Source: Cryptomeria japonica (Eukaryota; Streptophyta; Pinopsida; Cupressales; Cupressaceae). From it: a stretch of 64,000 nt of DNA. The first letter of the stretch is position 1. Each line of letters starts with the position of its first letter. The notes below the pieces were generated by a model, which worked only from the letters and a program-made list of their open reading frames with translations, made no database searches and was not told the origin of the DNA. The position numbers and the translations under genes are program-made. The stretch covers positions 62,001-126,000 of the forward strand of contig NW_026728904.1 in assembly GCF_030272615.1 (NCBI RefSeq), in the 5' to 3' direction. Positions 43,101 to 55,458 of the stretch are shown here, piece by piece.

Positions 43101-46100
43101 CAATCCACTATGAAGCACAATCTGATTTAGTCACACTGATTCTACACACTTCAAACAATTTGCATTAACTCTAATATTTTCATAAATATATTCATTACAA
43201 ATACATTCCATAGTACAAATTATATGCTTCATATACATCCTTATATCATCTAAAAACTTCTATTGGGTCGGTCAGATAGGACCCAAATAGTGAAATATTT
43301 AACAAGGCATAAGTTAGCCCATAAATATATTATAGATCTTGTCAAAATGGGTTGTATAGAAACCCCACACATTGTTGGCCTCAACAAATGCAACACCAAG
43401 GCATGTTCCAATAAAAAATAAATAGGTCCAGACTAATTGCAATTATAGGAGCACACTGAGTCGGCCATAAAGAACACATTTGTATCCCAAAGACAAATGT
43501 CTAGCATAATTAAACACTGAAACATATTGTGCAACACCAAGGAGTATATTTGACACATCAACAATCATCTCCTATTCATCTCTTGAGACCAATGACTGCA
43601 AGAAGTTAATATACAAGTAGCGGACCACTACACTATCAAGAATTATGTAGCATCTATAAACTAAGAAATAACAATAAGTAATAACTCTTTCACCATTTCA
43701 CCAATCAACCTGAAGAATAATATAATCCCAAAATTTTACTATCTTAATTGTCCATGCGGGAGAATGTCGAGCATATTGTTGTATGACCTAAAACTACACA
43801 ATTGTCAAACTAAAATAAAAAGAACAAACAAGTATAACATCTTTTGTAAATGAGAAAATTTATATCCACACAAAAATCCGATCCACCAAGATAAAATTCA
43901 TATCCACACAAAAATCCGATCCACCATGAAGAAATGTGGAGCAAGGAAATGATCTGCAAACACAAGTGAACTTATAGGCACAACACATAGACTTGTTTCC
44001 TTCAACAATCAGATGAAATTGAACCAACATAACCACTAAATCTTTACCATAGCATGAAAGCTCAACATATGTGTCTTTATCAAGAACAATATATGACAAA
44101 TCATATGAGTCAACACATACCATGACAATCTATATATGCCAAAAAGCTTCGGGAAGAAATGTATACAGCAAATAGGCCTATGCTGCTTCACTACAAATCA
44201 AATTGTCACCTCACCACAAATATTTTTTCTATTTGATAAACCCATTTTTCTATCACTGAGGTATCAAAATACATCACACATTCATTTTTGCATCCATATC
44301 TATCCCAAACTAGGTGAAAATACATATTTCTAGATGTCAGTGTTGACATCAATGACAACATACATTGCCAACATCACTTACTTAGATAAACAAGTTCAAC
44401 AGGTACATGTTAGTGTGGAACAATGATATGGTTTGATTTGCGGGTCTCTCTTTTTTTCTTTTTCTTCTTCCTAGATGTTTGTATTCACATAGTTGAATGT
44501 GAAGAACTTTGGAGAGCTATAGAGGCTGATGGTGAGAGAGACAAATCGGTGTATATTTCCTTGACAATATGTAATAGATCAGTTGGCCACATCCTCTACG
44601 TGAAGTACTATACATAAACTGTGTATGCTTTGATTATTTGTTGAAAAATCTTTAGAAGTTTCCAGGTGAATGTATTGAACAATACACAGTGGTATGCCCA
44701 TGGGGTCATGATAGTAGTATATATGTTCCAAGGTTGAATTCTATTGTAGAGGGCTCCTGAGTTTATTATTTTATACAAAACTCCCACCTTAGGGAATGCA
44801 ATGGTGTGTCACGAGAACTAGGTTATAAATATTGCACATGAAATATCCTATAGAATGCCTCAATGAAATGTCACTGAAGCCTATACCAAGAGGATTTGAC
44901 TATAAGATTTTAAAAAATTTCAAAAGTATTTCATGTGAAGTGTTTGGCAAAGGATGCGAGTGCCTCATGACACTTCTCACAATTTCGTTTCAATACAAAC
45001 AGTTTTAATGACATCAAGTTTAATTTGAAAGAATATGACAATCGAAGATGAGTTCCTTAAGCTGAATTTGTTGCAAAGGTTTTAGAAATTTTCAAGCAAT
45101 GGTAATTCGGCCCACAAATAGCAAAATTCATGATCTAATAGAAAAGATCAAAAAAGATTTTTTAGTTTTTTCCAAAAATGGGCATACTGATGTTACAACA
45201 GGGGGCTGCTGGTGCGTAACAAGTAGAGCAAGTGACAAGAAGTGAGAACCTGATCCTTGTGTCTACTTCAATGATTGTTGATGATATTGTCTCTAGTAAC
45301 TGTGACAAGAAGGTGCCATTTAAATTCACAATGAATGGTTCCTTTAAATTTACAAGTGTTAACTTTTATAAAATCTTAACTTACCATCGAGCTTATTATT
45401 ATGTATATGGGGAATATAAAGAGTTTTATCTATTTTTGTATGAGTGATCCTTTATAGAAAAGAATTAGTACTTTACTATAACTGAAAGATAAAATTGAAT
45501 AAACTCTTTAGATATGCAAAGAGATAACATAAAAAGGGGGAGGTAAGCTTTTTAGACCTCCCTTATTCTTTGTCATTGGAGTGAGGCTCAATGAGGAGAC
45601 ATTATTATTCTGTGATAGGGGTATAGCAACAGGCTTTCTTTTGTAGTCATTCTCTTTTTTAAAGGATTATGTTAATGAAATAAAGGAGATTGCTGGAGCT
45701 TTGTATCCATTATATCCCCTTTTGGTTGTCATTTACTTTGTTATTTGCAACCGTTTTTAGATACTCTCATTTGTTACATCAAACCATGGATATGTTTATT
45801 ATTTGAATTTTGTGTCTTGAATTATTCATATCATCTAAAAGGAGACTGTTGTTTATCTTACTGCTTGTAGATGTTGAGTGATTGAACCTTGTGCCATTTG
45901 TCTTAGTTTTTTTTTCTTTTCAAATTCATGATCACAACTATGTCATAGTTATGTATAAATTTTAGTTATCCTTTCCTATTTTCTGGTTAAAAGAATACCC
46001 TTGAAAACCTAAATTAAAACATAAGAGGGAGTTGTACCTCTAAAATTAAGAGGAAATTTGTCAACTCAATGATAGTTTCTCCAACTATTAGTTTGTAGTT

Positions 46101-46234
46101 TGTGTTTCATCTTGGGTATAGTGAGTCATTTTCATATTTATTTTAGAAGGACAAATCTATTTACTAACAACCATCAAACACATTATCAACATCATCATCT
46201 AATAAAACTATGAGATTTCCACAATCTATGTTAT
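43101..46234. other. Long stretch without a recognised gene
   Basis: AT-rich. A 26-bp direct repeat ('tatccacacaaaaatccgat', then 'ccacca') occurs at 43861 and 43902. 'gggaggtaagcttttt' followed by 'agacctccc' near 45537-45562 forms a short hairpin. Short ORFs show no domain. Part may be the remainder of the antisense Copia LTR. Confidence 0.45.
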
Positions 46235-46327
46235 ATTCTTATGAAATTTTCTAGATTTGATTGTGTGTAGACATTTGAATCATCATCATAAATAAACACA
46301 ATCGAATCAAGAAAATTTCATAAGAAT
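46235..46327. repeat. Inverted repeat, 32-bp arms
   Basis: Left arm 46235-46266 and right arm 46296-46327 are complementary at 30 of 32 positions with a 29-base loop. A transcript of either strand would fold into a long near-perfect hairpin. It may be a small foldback element or a hairpin RNA precursor. Confidence 0.75.
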
Positions 46328-47136
46328 CGTCATCTAAATCAACACATGATACTAAGTGTAGACATTAGAAACCAAGAATGGTGACATCCACAACATAGAG
46401 CATCTATAACCAATATCCATATCTTCTCTATATCAATGACAATAACTAAAAAACAGTAACAATAACTACCAACAATCTCTTTATACACTGATAATCATCA
46501 TACTAGACATATCGCCATTGGCAACACAACAACTGTCGGTAATCAAGGACAACATATATTGTCAAACACTAGGGTGACATCAATGACAACACATATTTCC
46601 AACGTGGCCATGAAAATGAATTAATTTTTGAGTTGTAATAATGTCATGTTGAAGTGTAAGACAAATTTGGATTCCTTAGAGAAAGTTGTAAAAGAAATAG
46701 ACATATTGAACAGCTAGTCCATTTAGGACTCCCCTCTCCATTTCTCACTGATAATATAGTGTTATTCAAAAATCAAATTTGAAAATTATTAGAGAATAAT
46801 AAAGAGAAAAAAAATGATTTCCAAAGTTTGGCTCAAGTGTCAAGTGCCTCTAGGGTAGATTCGATTCATTAGTCACTTGCTAAACTTAGTTTTAAATATG
46901 GTCGGTGATTTAAATCCTACATAATTTTTCATTTAAGGAGATTATCAACTTAAATGGATTCATTGAGACTTTCAAGAAGAAGGAATAACTTTCTAAAGAA
47001 AAGTGGGCATCCCTATAGCTCAACCTTCAGAAACTTTGAAATTGTTTGGGCCTTGTCACATTTTTGTAATTTTTGTTTCTACAAACTAAAGAATTTAGTT
47101 TCTCATCTCCACACGCCAAGATCCCCTAAGAGGCAC
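46328..47136. other. Intergenic DNA downstream of the gypsy integrase
   Basis: No gene seen. The 3' LTR of the antisense gypsy element should lie here but no match to 51595-52110 or 58719-59250 is visible, so that end is deleted or too diverged. Confidence 0.45.
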
Positions 47137-48470
47137 TCAAAATATAAAGAAGATCTCTAGATTTTGATTTGATGTGATTGAGGCATCAATAGAAACAATA
47201 TTTTTATTTCCTATTTTGGGCAATGGAGTCTTGATACTGAATGCATTGAAGATGGTAGATACTCGTAAGTCTGCTAGAAGTTCAACTTCATATGCATTGT
47301 TGCCAAACTTATGAACCACCCAGAAGGGACCTATCTTTTTCATGAGTAGTTTAAAAGGTTGGCCTTTAGGAAACCTTTATTTCCATAGATAATTCATCAC
47401 TAAATCCCGTACTTTGAACTGAACATCCCTCCTCTTAATATCTACTCTGATTTTATATTTATCAACACTTTGTTGAAGGGAATCCTTAACATGTTCATGA
47501 ATCACCTTCATGGTGACAACAAAATCTTCTCCTTGGGTACTCCTCTTGTCCATGCCTCCAAGATCTCTAAGTTCAAGTATTCCCCTAGGGTGTAGGCCAT
47601 ACAAAACCTCAAATGGACTTCTCCCTGTGCTCCTATTAGCTAAATCATTGTATGCATATTCATCTTGTCCAATCACTAAATCCCAACTTTGTCCATGTTG
47701 CTTTGTAAGGCATCTAAGGAGATTGCCAAGGGACCTATTAACCACCTTAGTTTTTCCATTAGTCTGAGGGTGGTATGTTGTTGAAAATGATAGATTGGTA
47801 TATAATTTCTTCCAGAGAGTTCTCAAAAAATGAGCAACAAACTTGGAGTCTCTATCAGTGACAATATTGAGGGGCAATCCATGTATCCTTACAACTTCTT
47901 TGAAAAACAGACCTACAATATGAGATGCATCATTTGTGCATTTACATGGCCAAAATGAGCCATCTTGCTGAACCTATCAACAATTACAAAAACACTATCA
48001 TACCCCCTATGAGTTTTGGGCAATCCAAGTACAAAATCCATAGTAAGGCTTTCCCAAGGCCTAGTAGGAATCGGTAAAGGCTCATACAAACTAGCATTGG
48101 TGGAAACACCTTTTGCCCTCTGACAAATAGGACAATGCTCCACAAATATTCTTACCTCTGCCTACATCTTGGGCCAAAAATAAAACCGGGATACCTGCTC
48201 TAAGGTTTTTTCCAAACCAAAATAACCACTAAGACTACGATTATGTTTCTCTCTAATAATATTCTGCCTCATAGAACATTGAGGAATGCATAATTGATGC
48301 CCCTTGAAGAGAAATCCATCCTGCAACATAAAATCAGAAAACTCAACATGAAAAGAGTCAAGAAACTTAGTACATACATCATATGCATCCTTGAAATCAT
48401 GGTCCTCCTTGTACATGGCCTTGAGAGAATCAACACCAACACTCTGCAACTGAATTTATTGAACAATAAT
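47137..48470 (-). pseudogene. Ty3/gypsy integrase
   Basis: From about 48449 the zinc-binding region reads 'REKHNRSLSGYFGLEKTLEQ' (second His replaced by Tyr; GHFG is usual) and '[11 protein letters not shown]' (48140). The catalytic core has the first Asp in '[12 protein letters not shown]' (48050) and the second in 'NIVTDRDSKF' (47870), but the Glu is Lys in 'NGKTKVVNRSLGNLLRCL' (47745; usually GxTEVVNR). 'YNDLANRSTGRSPFEVLYG' follows, then the C-terminal 'KKIGPFWVVHKFGNNAYEVE' and 'ADLRVSTIFNAF' to 47137. The enzyme would insert element DNA in the nucleus. Frame changes and the lost Glu make it inactive. The C-terminal GPF...NAYE pattern suggests a chromovirus-like branch; I saw no chromodomain. 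Confidence 0.85.
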
Positions 48471-48481
48471 ATTTCTCTTGC

Positions 48482-50007
48482 TTAAAGCATATGTAACCTT
48501 ATTAGACACACACTTCTTGTGCTTGATAGTGAAGCTGTAAGGTTGGAGTTGTCAACCCACTTGATATGCCCTTTGTTCAACTTATCTTGCCCATTTAGAA
48601 AACTCAATGCATGGTTATCAGTATAAATAATAAACTCTTTTGGAAAAAGGTAATGGCACCACTTCTTGAGGGCTTGCACTATGGCATAAAGCTCCAAATC
48701 ATAGGTTGAATACCTCTACTTAGCCTCATTCAGCTTCTTTGAAAATAATGCTACAAAATGTCGTTCTTGACTAAGGACTTCACCTATTACCTACTTGCTT
48801 GCATCACATTCAACTGTAAAAGTTGATCAAAACTAGGGAGTCTCAAGGTGGGAAGTTCTACAACCTTCCTCTTTAAAATATCAAAGCTTTGAGTTGCTTG
48901 CTTTGTCCATTCAAACTTGCATTTGATTGCTCCTTTTATAGTGTTAAGGATGGGAGCACAAATATGACTAAATCCCTTAATGAACTTTCTATAAAAAGTA
49001 GTCAATCCATGAAAGCTCCTAACATCACCTACTATCTTAGGTGTAGGCCAATGTATTATAGCATCTACCTTAGAAAGACCCATTTTCAAACATCCATTTG
49101 AAACTACAAAGCCAAGATACACCAACTCAACTTTCATGAATTCACACTTATGTAGATTGGTTACCAATTTTTCCTCATGAAGCTTCCTCAAAACCTGATC
49201 CAAATTCTTTAAGTGCTCCTCCTTGGACATGCTAAACACAAAGATGTCATCAAGATAAACAATAACAAAATTTCCAATTAATTTTGCCAATACATCATTT
49301 GTGAGGCGCATAAAAGTACTAGGTGCATTTGTGAGGCCAAATGGCATCACCATCCATTCATATAAAGTCTCATTAGTTTTAAAGGTTGTCTTCCACTCAT
49401 CGCTAGGTTAGATTCTGATCTGATGATAACCTGAGTTCAAATCAATATTTATAAAGTAACATGACCCTCCAAGAGAGTCCATGAGGTCTTCAATCCTAGG
49501 CATAGACAACCAGTATCTAATTGTGATATTGTTGATGGACCTAGATAAAGTGCACATCCTCCATGTTCCATCTTTTTTTGGTGCCAACATAGTAGGTATA
49601 GCACATGGGCTCAAACTCTTCCTAATCAACCCCTTATCCAAAATATCTTGCACTTGTCTTTCTATCTCCTCATTTTGACTAGGAGTCATCTTGTAGGAAG
49701 CTTTATTAAGCAAGGTCACACCAAGTATCAAATCAATTTGATGACTAATTTCTTTGATAGGAGGTAAGGTATCATGCATGTCTTTGGCCACAAATCCCTT
49801 GTATCTATCCAAAATGGCTTTCACTTCCCTAGGAATCTCTCCTTTCTCACCGTTTCCTTTCTTGGACTCATCTTTTAAGTGTAAGACAAAAGCATAGCCT
49901 TGGGCCTCTTCTTGTTTAAGGACTTCCAAAACCTCTTTTCCACTAAGTAACATGACATGTGGAGTAACAATTTTCTCTTCCTCTTGATCAAGTAAAGGGT
50001 TCATCAT
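48482..50007 (-). pseudogene. Ty3/gypsy reverse transcriptase and RNase H
   Basis: RT begins around 49780 ('GVTLLNKASYKMTPSQNEEI') and contains 'PTMLAPKKDGTWRMC', 'FINIDLNSGYHQIRI' (49410), 'MVMPFGLTNAPSTFMRL' (49353) and the catalytic YLDD at 49246-49257 ('IVYLDDIFVFS'). The connection follows ('HGLTTFYRKFIKGFSHI'). RNase H survives as '[20 protein letters not shown]' and '[20 protein letters not shown]' (48695-48570). It copies element RNA into DNA within the particle. A stop at 49408, a second at 48787 and frameshifts break the frame. Domain order is the usual protease, RT, RNase H, integrase on the minus strand. Confidence 0.9.
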
Positions 50008-50010
50008 AAA

Positions 50011-50493
50011 CTACCTACCATTCTTGGTAATGACATAAACATTTTCCTCACAATCATGTTGTGCTTTGGCATCATACTGCCAAGGACGACCTAACAACAT
50101 GTGACAATCATCCATAGGAAGGATATCACACAAAATCCTATTCTTATAGTCCCCCATTTCAAACTCTACCCAAGTTTGTTCATCTACCACTACATGTTGT
50201 CCCTTATTAAGCCGAGATACTCTATAAGGACTCACATGAGGCAACCTTTTCAATTTTAACTTATCAACCATTTCTAAAGCAACAATATTCTCTATGGAAC
50301 CAGATTTAAGAATCACTTTGAAAACCTTACCATGAGACTTACAAGTAGTTTTGAAGAGTGACTTCCTTTGTGGGGGCTCTTTGCACTGAGGTACCTTCAA
50401 AAACATTCTTCTTAACATTAGGCTTTCTCCATCCAAGGTAGGACCTACATTTCCCATCGGTGAATTAACACTTTGTTCATCATCTTCTTGCAC
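50011..50493 (-). pseudogene. Ty3/gypsy aspartic protease region
   Basis: Reads 'CKSHGKVFKVILKSGSIEN' and 'IVALEMVDKLKLKRLPH', then 'DILPMDDCHMLLGRPWQYD'. The active-site Asp of the usual (I/V)D(S/T/G)G is Lys here ('ILKSGS'), so it would be inactive. It shares a frame with the RT block downstream, separated by a stop at 50011. Confidence 0.8.
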
Positions 50494-50520
50494 AAGTTGA
50501 GTTCTTCTGTCCGGTCCATG

Positions 50521-51362
50521 TCAACTAGAAGCTTTATCCAGGAATCTACTCATAGTGTGACCCACTTGGTTGCAATTGTAACATTTACCAGTGAAAACAC
50601 CAAGTCCTCTACCTTGTTTTCCTTTCCTACCCCTACCAAAAGGTCTTCTTCCTCCTCTGAAGCCTCCATTCTTATTATTGCTCTCCATTGGACTCTTGCT
50701 AGTTAGGGTCACCATTTTTAAAAGGAGTATTCCTTCCTCCCAAGCCACCTCTACTTCTTAAATGTCTGCCACCTCTTCCTTTATTATTTTATTCTCCTCT
50801 CCTTCTTAGCTTATCTTCCACCCTTAATGCCAATTGGAAGCATTTGTGCATAGTGTCCGGAGCCATGATGATGATCTCATCTTGGATGTTTTTTCTTAAC
50901 CCATTGAGGTATCTAGCCACCTTTCACTGCCTCTTCTTCATGCTCCTTGGACCTAAGACTTAGCTTGTGAAATTATTCAGTATATGCATGCACATCCAAC
51001 TCCCTCTGTTTAACATTTTGCAGCTTCTTATACATATGCACCTCATAGTCTATTGGTAGGAATTGGTCTTTGATTTTATTCTTCATCCTCTTCCAAGAGG
51101 ATATCTTATTCTTCCCTATGTTCCCTCTTTCTATCTAGAGCACTCTCCACCACAACAAGGCAGAGCCCTTGAGTCTAGAATTTTCCAAGCTTACCCTTTT
51201 CTCCTCTGGGAGCTCTTTGTACTCAAAATGATTATTGAGTTCTTCTATCCATTCAAGCACCTCCTCTCCATTTAGGCTACCGCTATAGATAGGTAGAATT
51301 TCCACATTATCCCTGTTTACTGATTTCAAGGCATCTAAAACCATCTTTTGATAAGGTGCCAT
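50521..51362 (-). pseudogene. Ty3/gypsy gag
   Basis: ATG 51362 opens 'MAPYQKMVLDALKSVNR'; 'YSGSLNGEEVLEWIEELNNH' and 'SRLKGSALLWWRVL' are the gag core (51300-51140). After a stop at 51135 recognisable gag continues in other frames ('KLQNVKQRELDVHAYTE' near 51020). The C-terminal basic region and a zinc knuckle 'CYNCNQVGHTMSRF' lie at 50600-50550, with Phe in place of the last Cys. The start lies about 215 bases from the primer-binding site. Confidence 0.8.
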
Positions 51363-51579
51363 ATTATGAGGTCTATCCTCCTACTCTTCATTCTCATCTT
51401 CTGACTAATCATAACAAATTTTGTCCGTTCCCTTGGACTATCCAGTCTCTTTGAGTTTCTCTTCAAGAAACTCTTCTCCCATCTTCTTGGTGGCCTCTAG
51501 GTTTCATTCCTTAGGAGGAATTGTAGTATCCTCTTCTCCACATTATGAGTCTGACATACACTATTCCACCCTTGGTATA

Positions 51580-51592
51580 GATTTGATACCAA
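51580..51592 (-). promoter_or_regulatory. Primer-binding site of the antisense gypsy element
   Basis: Minus strand TTGGTATCAAATC two bases from the LTR end ('...CTGCATCA'). It resembles the initiator tRNA-Met site TGGTATCAGAG with mismatches. Confidence 0.6.
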
Positions 51593-51594
51593 TA

Positions 51595-52110
51595 TGATGC
51601 AGGGGGAATGGGTTGTTCAATCACATTCTTTGGTTTTTGCTCAAAAAGGGTCTCCACTAGGTGTCACCTAATGGAACAAGTCCTTATCCTTCCCAAGGTT
51701 ATTAGAGTCTTCCCTAGATCCTTCCTAAGGATCTCTCCACTTAGGACAACTCACAATTGACAAAGAGTCTCCTACTCCTTAGGTTCCAACCCTTAAACCA
51801 AAGACACCTAACAACCCCACATCCCTAGAAATAGGATCTTTGCACACAAGGTGGAATTTGGTCTAAGTGAATGTTCACACATGTGTTATATGGTATTTTC
51901 ATATTCTATGACCCCTTCGATGGGTGTTTATTAGCCTCTTGTGTCATTTACCCAATTGTACTTGGGAAATAGGGCTATAAGCAATTAGCCCTCCAATCGG
52001 AACTTTCCTGATTCACCTCACAATATACCTAAACAACACCCTCAATAAATTAGATATTTCGATACCCTTTTGGGCCTTCTACAATATTCTAAAATTTTGC
52101 ATCTGAGTTT
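51595..52110 (-). repeat. 5' LTR of antisense gypsy element, inner part
   Basis: Plus-strand start TGATGCAGGGGG. It is broken at 52110 by the Copia element and resumes at 58719. Supported by the adjoining primer-binding site and the order of gag and pol to the left. Confidence 0.65.
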
Positions 52111-53308
52111 TGTTGGAAATGTTCCTCTAATTCACTTGACCTATATGGGCTGATCGGGGTAGCCTACACTGATGGAAAAACAGAGTGTTAGTTTATTGTT
52201 TGGTGAAAACCTTTTGATCGGTATGACTTACACTAGTGTCTTCCTTTCTAACGGGATAACTTATCCTTTCAGGAAGACTGCATCAGAGTTGTGTTGATGA
52301 CCCGATGGAGCTATCTTAGGCATCCCGGGTTGTCATCGGCTATCGGGTGTTCCTATGAACTTACCTTAGGTGCTGGGTTGATATCGGCAATCGGGTCAAT
52401 GTGATGAAGGCTACACCGAAGTCCTGATGAGTCTTCTTTGTTTTGTGTCAGAGTTCTTTTCTTATTGGATATCATTGGGCGATCATCTCTACCGGTTGAA
52501 TGCTATGCCGATGACTCGATGGAGTCACCTTCGGCAATCGGGTATCATCGGGCAATCGGCTCTACCAATTGAACGTTATGTAGTTGACCCGATGGAGTTG
52601 CCTTTGGCGATTGGGTATCATCGGGCGATCGACTCTACGAGTTGAACACTATACCGACGACCCGATGGAGTTGCCTTCAGCGATCGGGTATCATTGGGCG
52701 ATTGTCTCTACCAGTTGAAAGCTATACCGATGGCCGATGGAGCAAAGATTGACTATAGATGTGAGATTGAACCAAGATCCAAAAATGTGAACACTCGGAC
52801 ACTAAGGATGAGACTATCAGTGTATATGAATACGAACCGACCCAACTCCCTAATGGATGTGGGATAATTGGTTTTCCATGATTGTAGACTGATAAAGACA
52901 GTTTAACTTCCCAACCATCTTGTGCAGGTGTAACGGTCAACCAGTTTGGTATTAGAAGCCAAATGTGAACCGAATGTAAGGTTATGACTTACGATAGCTA
53001 TTGAGCGATCTATAATTTTTATATGATCCAAGTGTTGTATGTTACATCTGGAATGAATGATTGATAGAGTGAAAGGAAGTTTGCAAACTGAGCTTTATTG
53101 TATTTGACATACTGATAATAAAGTTATTTTCTGTTGGTGGTGGGTTTTTCTCCCGAAAGGGTTTTCCCACGTTAACTCTATGTTGTTTAATTATCTATGT
53201 TTAGGCTTGTGCCATATTCTATAAAAGTTGTAAATTTGTAAACACTAGTCTATTTTCCCATGCAAATTGACATTAGGGAAGCATTTTTCTGCACTTGCTT
53301 TCCTTGCA
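52111..53308 (+). repeat. 5' LTR of Copia element
   Basis: TGTTGGAAATG...TTCCTTGCA. Contains a four-unit tandem repeat of about 76 bp (52460-52745) built on 'cgggtatcatcgggcgatcg' and 'gacccgatggagt'. Near 53145 it carries 'gggtttttctcccgaaaggg', the R-U5 word of plant Copia LTRs. Confidence 0.92.
52460..52745. repeat. 76-bp tandem repeat inside the Copia 5' LTR
   Basis: Four copies of a unit running tatcatcgggcgatcg, ctctaccggttgaa, tgctatgccgatga, cccgatggagtcacctt, with the last one partial. The same array with its own substitutions is in the 3' LTR at about 57855-58135. Confidence 0.85.
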
Positions 53309-53310
53309 AG

Positions 53311-53326
53311 TGGTATCAGAGCTTGG
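53311..53326 (+). promoter_or_regulatory. Primer-binding site (initiator tRNA-Met)
   Basis: TGGTATCAGAGCTTGG, two bases after the LTR, complementary to the 3' end of plant initiator tRNA-Met. Confidence 0.92.
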
Positions 53327-53422
53327 CCCATTTTGTTATCATTGTTGGGTAGGGTTGGTTTTTAGTGTCAACTCTATTTTAGTGGGAGTTTTGCAGATTG
53401 TCTAATTGTTTTAGAGGTTTAG

Positions 53423-54190
53423 ATGGCGAGAACCTTAAGGCGCATAGACATGGAGAAGTTTAATGGTTCCATTTTCGAACTATGGAAACTCAAGATGGAA
53501 GACTTACTAGTCGACCGAGATCTTTGGATTGCTATGACTGCAGAGAAACCTATAGGCATGAAGCAAGAAGATTGGGACTTAGCCAACCGAAAGGCAAGGG
53601 GTCTAATAAGGCTATGTCTTTCTGATTCTATTCTGTTAAATATCCATGAGGAGAAGACTGCACATCTTCTTTGGAATAAGTTGGGAGATATTTATCAAGT
53701 TAAATCCTTGGTGAATAAATTTTTCTTGAGGAAGAAATTGTAGTCTCAGAAGATGGATGCACGAGCACCATTGGAAGACCACTTGAATGCATTCAATATG
53801 GTTCTTGCATAGTTAACCTCTATTGGCATGGCCATTCAAGAAGAAGAATGTTGCATGTTGTTGTTGTGTTCATTTCCTGACTCTTGGGATCACTTCGTGA
53901 TGGCTATCGGTAGTACTACAACCCAGTTCAAGATAGATATTGTGGTTAATACTCTTTTGTCAGAAGAAATGAGAAAGAAGTCTTCTGAGTCACAAAATAT
54001 GCTCTCTCTGTTTGAGATAGAGCGAAGGACGAAGACAAGAAGAAAGGAAAGAAGTCCAAGTCCAAGTCTTAAGAGAGATTTAAATCTCCAAGCAAGAAGT
54101 CAAAGGTGAAAAGCTAGAACTATGGGCAGAAAGGGCATATCCGAAAGCATTACAAGGAGGAGAAGATGAAGAAGAAGCATTATGACACTG
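53423..54190 (+). pseudogene. Copia gag
   Basis: ATG 53423: 'MARTLRRIDMEKFNGSIFEL' then 'WKLKMEDLLVDRDLWIAM' (Copia gag N-terminal), and 'EEECCMLLLCSFPDSWDHF' with 'FKIDIVVNTLLSEEMRKK' (the UBN2-type gag core). In-frame TAGs at 53741-53743 and about 53810 and a frame change near 54110 break it. The knuckle region near 54115-54160 reads '*NYGQKGHIRKHYKEEK': the usual Trp is a stop and two Cys are Tyr, each explained by a single G-to-A change. Confidence 0.85.
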
Positions 54191-55458
54191 ATTCTTCTCA
54201 AAGTGACGTAGATGCATTTGTAGCAGCCGTGGTAGTGCCTATGTCAGATGACACCTAGTTAGTAGATTCTGGCGCATCTTTCCACATGACCTCCCACAAG
54301 GAGTGGTTCTCGAAGTATGAATCATATGCTTGTGGAAAGGTATACCTGGCTAGTGATTCTATGTTGGAGATTGTAGGGAGAGGCAGAATCAAAATTTAGT
54401 TCCCAAATGGTAGAGTGAAGGGGATAAATGGGGTCCTTCATATACCAGGTTTGGTAAGAAATCTTCTCTCTGTAAGTAAGCTTACTAATGTTGGAGTACA
54501 AGTTACATTTATATCTAGTGGTTGCAAGATGACTAGGGGTTCCATTGTATTGGTAAAGGATGATTGTTTTGGTACTCTATCTAAGTTAAATGTTGAACTT
54601 ATATGTTGTAATGCGACCTCTGAAAAGTCAATTAAGACAACTGTAATGATGCATAATACGAATTCATTGGAAGCTAAACTTCCTACTGAGAAAATAATTC
54701 TCTGGCATAATAGGTTTGGCCACATAGGTGAAAAAGATTTAAAAGACTTGAAGAATAATATTTTGGTTGAAGGTTTGGATGATTGTAGTTTTGAGTTCAA
54801 TTTCTGTGAACACTTCATATATGGAAAACATAATCGTGTTCAGTTTTATTTCAGTTCTCATAAGTCTTTTGATATTCTAGATTATGTTCACTCTAATGTG
54901 TTTGGTCCAATGCATGTACCTTCTTTGTCTAAGTCTAAATATTATGTATCTTTTGTAGATGATTATTCAAGAAGGACATTTGTGTACTTTCTTAAAAGTA
55001 AATCAGAAGTGTTTAGTTGGTTTAAGGAGTTTAAGAACCTTGTTGAAAATCAGACTGGGAGAAAGATTAAATGTTTAAGAACAAACAATGGTGGTGAATT
55101 TTGTAGTGCAAATTTCGACAAGTACTATGTTGATCATGAAATTAAGAGACATAATATTGTACCTTATACTCCACAACAGAATGGAGTTGCAAAAAGGTTG
55201 AATCAGTCTCTAATGGAGAAAGCAAGAAGCATGGTGAGCGGAGCTAGGCTGGAAAAAAAATTCCGAGCTAAAGAAGTTGCTACAACGTATTACCTGTTGA
55301 ATCATTCTCCTACTTCAACATTGGTTGACAAAACACCCATGGAAGCATGGTCTGGGAAGAAACCTTCTTTAAGGCACCTTTGTGTTTTTGGTGCAAAGGC
55401 ATATGTTCATATGTCTGATGTGAATAGATCTAAGTTGGATAAAAAAGTGGTGAAATGA
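54191..55458 (+). pseudogene. Copia protease and integrase
   Basis: Protease: 'LVDSGASFHMTSHKEWFS' with its catalytic DSGA intact at 54265, after a TAG at 54256. A second TAG lies at about 54397. The GAG-pre-integrase segment reads 'ILWHNRFGHIGEKDLKDLKN' and 'FCEHFIYGKHNRVQF', with one zinc Cys changed. The integrase core is long and open, 'FVDDYSRRTFVYFLKSKSEV' and 'LLNHSPTSTLVDKTPMEAW', but all three catalytic residues are altered: Asn at 54895-54897 ('HSNVFGP'), Asn at 55084-55086 ('LRTNNGGEF') and Lys at 55192-55194 ('QNGVAKRLN'), where Asp, Asp and Glu are expected with the correct 35-residue spacing. It cannot integrate DNA. Confidence 0.9.

Noticed and set aside
45537-45562. Purine run and small hairpin considered as a polypurine tract or terminator
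   Set aside because: No LTR start follows it and no gene ends before it.
46700-46760. Possible 3' LTR junction of the antisense gypsy element at the 'ctcccctctcca' run
   Set aside because: The adjoining sequence does not match the 5' LTR at 51595-52110 or 58719-59250.
52427-52645. 72-codon ORF in the Copia 5' LTR
   Set aside because: It is a translation of the 76-bp tandem repeat in the LTR.
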